Shown in pieces: positions 6,887-8,183 of a stretch of 8,183 bases of DNA. The stretch covers positions 1-8,183 of the forward strand of contig WJKD01000327.1 in assembly GCA_014729315.1 (NCBI GenBank), written 5' to 3'. Numbering within the stretch: position 1 is the stretch's first letter; each line of letters opens with the position of its first letter. A model generated the notes under the pieces. That model had not been told where the DNA came from and did not search any database. It saw only the letters and a list, made by a program, of their open reading frames with translations. A program made the translations under genes and the position numbers. Source of the DNA: Promethearchaeota archaeon (GTDB lineage: Archaea; Asgardarchaeota; Lokiarchaeia; Sigynarchaeales; SOKP01).

Positions 6887-6923
6887 CAAGTTGATTAAAG
6901 AAAAATAAGCAAATAATCAAAAT

Positions 6924-8057
6924 TTAAAATCTTCTTTTTCGCCAAACAATAATGCCTATAACTACAATTGCTCCAATAACGGAAAGGAGGATTACGAGAA
7001 TCCACCAATTAAACTCTACTTCAAAAATCTCTTCTTCTAAGGTTAATAATTCCTTATCGAATAATTTTAGAACAGAATAGGCATAGTAAGTATTAACAAG
7101 TGACGAATATTTTTGATTATAGCCATCAGTTTTATCAACAAAACCTCCGTCTTGAAAATTTTGACGAGCTAAAATCCATTCCGTTGTAGCATCCTCGTCT
7201 TCGACTTCATCTTCATCTAGAAGGTAGATAGCGCTTATACAATAATACGTACTACCTAGGGTAGCGTACTTTGAATCAACTGAGGGCAAATATCCTCCAT
7301 AATTATCAACATCATTCTCATCGTCGACAAAAAAGGAATTAAGATAATCAATTGTCGCACCTCCCGAAAATAAAAAGCTAGAGTCATCAAGTACTTCCGT
7401 CGTCAAGGCTACGTAAAAAGTATTTAAGATTGTAGATGAGAGACTGCTATTACCACCGTATCCCCCATCGCTGTTTGCGCAACTTAAAATGAAACTTTTA
7501 TGGCTTTCTATATTCGGTATTGTTTCATCAATCATTTCGTAAATATTAAGGGCAAGACATGTAGAAATAAGGTTAGGAAGACCATCATCTCTACTTGCAA
7601 ACCCTCCTCCGACATCTTGTTTACTGTCCACGAACCCTTTGGCACTAAGAAAAGCATTATCTTCGATTTCTTCGTCTAAAACCGTGAGCGCTTGACATAA
7701 AAAATAAATATCGCTCAAACTAGTAGTATCCAGAGCGCTCAAGGATATTATTTTGTCTTCTAATTCTTCAACGAGATCTGATGAATTGACGGTTTTTTCT
7801 ACGGTTCCAAATATGTCTTTTTTCACTAATAAGTCAAAGTCATCTAAGATTTCAAGTCCATATGCAGTAGCTTGGTTCGAAACCCGATCTTCTTCTCTAT
7901 TACAATTAACAAATCCTTCGTCCTCTTCTTCGTGATCCAAAACAAAATCAGTAATGTATGTTTTTCGAGGTTTCCCCAATACAAAGGGAATAATACTTAA
8001 AAGAATAATAAACGCTATTATGGACACAGTTAAAATTCGAAGTTTCGAACCTTTCAA
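6924..8057 (-). CDS. Membrane-anchored surface protein with prenyltransferase-like alpha/alpha repeats
   Basis: A 377-residue protein with a basic N-terminus and hydrophobic segment (about 8-28, signal peptide or anchor), a very acidic middle region, and a C-terminal membrane helix (351-372) ending WRKRRF. The bulk should therefore lie outside the cell. The middle carries glycine-turn motifs followed by amphipathic helices: EGF (47-49), GGGF (150-153), DGGY (197-200), YGGY (253-256) and DGGF (303-306). Spacing is near 50 residues, with one degenerate repeat implied near 100, giving about six repeats as in the toroids of protein prenyltransferases and squalene cyclases. No histidine lies in the repeats, so the Asp/Cys/His zinc site of prenyltransferase beta subunits is absent, and I see no DxDD cyclase motif. 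A binding or structural role is more likely than prenyl transfer. Cysteines recur at C52 and in several repeat helices. The start is TTG at 8057, with GAGG 8 bases upstream. Confidence 0.78.
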   Translation of the reverse strand: MKGSKLRILTVSIIAFIILLSIIPFVLGKPRKTYITDFVLDHEEEDEGFVNCNREEDRVSNQATAYGLEILDDFDLLVKKDIFGTVEKTVNSSDLVEELEDKIISLSALDTTSLSDIYFLCQALTVLDEEIEDNAFLSAKGFVDSKQDVGGGFASRDDGLPNLISTCLALNIYEMIDETIPNIESHKSFILSCANSDGGYGGNSSLSSTILNTFYVALTTEVLDDSSFLFSGGATIDYLNSFFVDDENDVDNYGGYLPSVDSKYATLGSTYYCISAIYLLDEDEVEDEDATTEWILARQNFQDGGFVDKTDGYNQKYSSLVNTYYAYSVLKLFDKELLTLEEEIFEVEFNWWILVILLSVIGAIVVIGIIVWRKRRF

Positions 8058-8065
8058 ATAATTAT

Positions 8066-8069
8066 CCTC
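8066..8069 (-). promoter_or_regulatory. Shine-Dalgarno site deciding the TTG start of the surface protein
   Basis: GAGG, within TGAGGAT on the minus strand, lies 8 bases before TTG (8055-8057). No ATG or GTG start occurs in frame before the upstream stop at 8106-8108. The codons after TTG give a basic N-terminus followed by a hydrophobic helix, as expected of a signal segment, which supports this start. Confidence 0.6.
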
Positions 8070-8183
8070 AAAAGTTTGTTCTAAATTTATTTTTTTTAAT
8101 AATACTTAAAATTAAAAATTATCGGAAAACAACGATTTAAAGGGTGCTCTAAAAAACTTAGAAAAGTAGAATATAAGGATTGA

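Noticed and set aside
6861..6890. ATTGAAAC-like end resembling a CRISPR repeat terminus
   Set aside because: It occurs once, with no regularly spaced copies and no cas genes in the window. It is better explained as part of the local palindrome.
6924..8057. Reading the surface protein as a functional prenyltransferase or squalene cyclase
   Set aside because: No Asp/Cys/His zinc site, no histidine in the repeats, no DxDD motif, and the topology puts the repeats outside the cell.
8112..8183. Minus-strand open frame at the right edge (23 codons, ending PFKSLFSDNF then TAA), possibly the C-terminus of an upstream gene
   Set aside because: A second minus-strand frame is equally open over this stretch, and 23 codons of AT-rich sequence are too few to call a gene. 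More sequence to the right would settle it.

Overview
The window looks archaeal and most likely comes from an Asgard (Promethearchaeota) genome. It is AT-rich. The genes have short leaders behind TATA-like boxes, or purine-rich Shine-Dalgarno sites complementary to the archaeal 16S tail. The content also fits: a Ski2-like helicase with two cysteine clusters, two longin-like proteins, a DRG-type GTPase and a membrane-anchored surface protein. Longin-like proteins close to GTPase genes are a recurring theme of Asgard genomes. The assignment rests on gene content, because there is no rRNA or tRNA here to anchor it.

Layout, left to right. Positions 1-84 hold the start of a minus-strand reading frame that runs off the left edge and has no canonical start codon. 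An AT-only control region of about 220 bases follows. The Ski2-like helicase (305-2977, +) comes next, then a longin plus coiled-coil protein (3109-4065, +). The latter converges, with a 20-base gap, on a minus-strand pair read in the order longin-like protein (5777-5325) then DRG-like TGS GTPase (5282-4086). Further right on the minus strand are folD (6805-5945) and a membrane-anchored protein built from prenyltransferase-like alpha/alpha repeats (8057-6924).

How the genes may work together. The helicase is probably an RNA-processing enzyme and folD is one-carbon (tetrahydrofolate) metabolism; neither has an evident link to its neighbours. The most interesting part is 3109-5777. Two longin-like proteins of different architecture flank a GTPase that has DRG domain order, but whose first P-loop glycine is replaced by tyrosine and whose G3 glycine is replaced by serine. 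The longin-like gene appears to be cotranscribed with the GTPase. I infer, but cannot show, that these form a GTPase plus longin module. The surface protein is predicted to have an acidic exterior domain of about six repeats, without the zinc ligands of prenyltransferases.

Three of the six complete genes start with TTG. In two of these a good Shine-Dalgarno site supports the start. I found no CRISPR array, insertion sequence, tRNA or rRNA.
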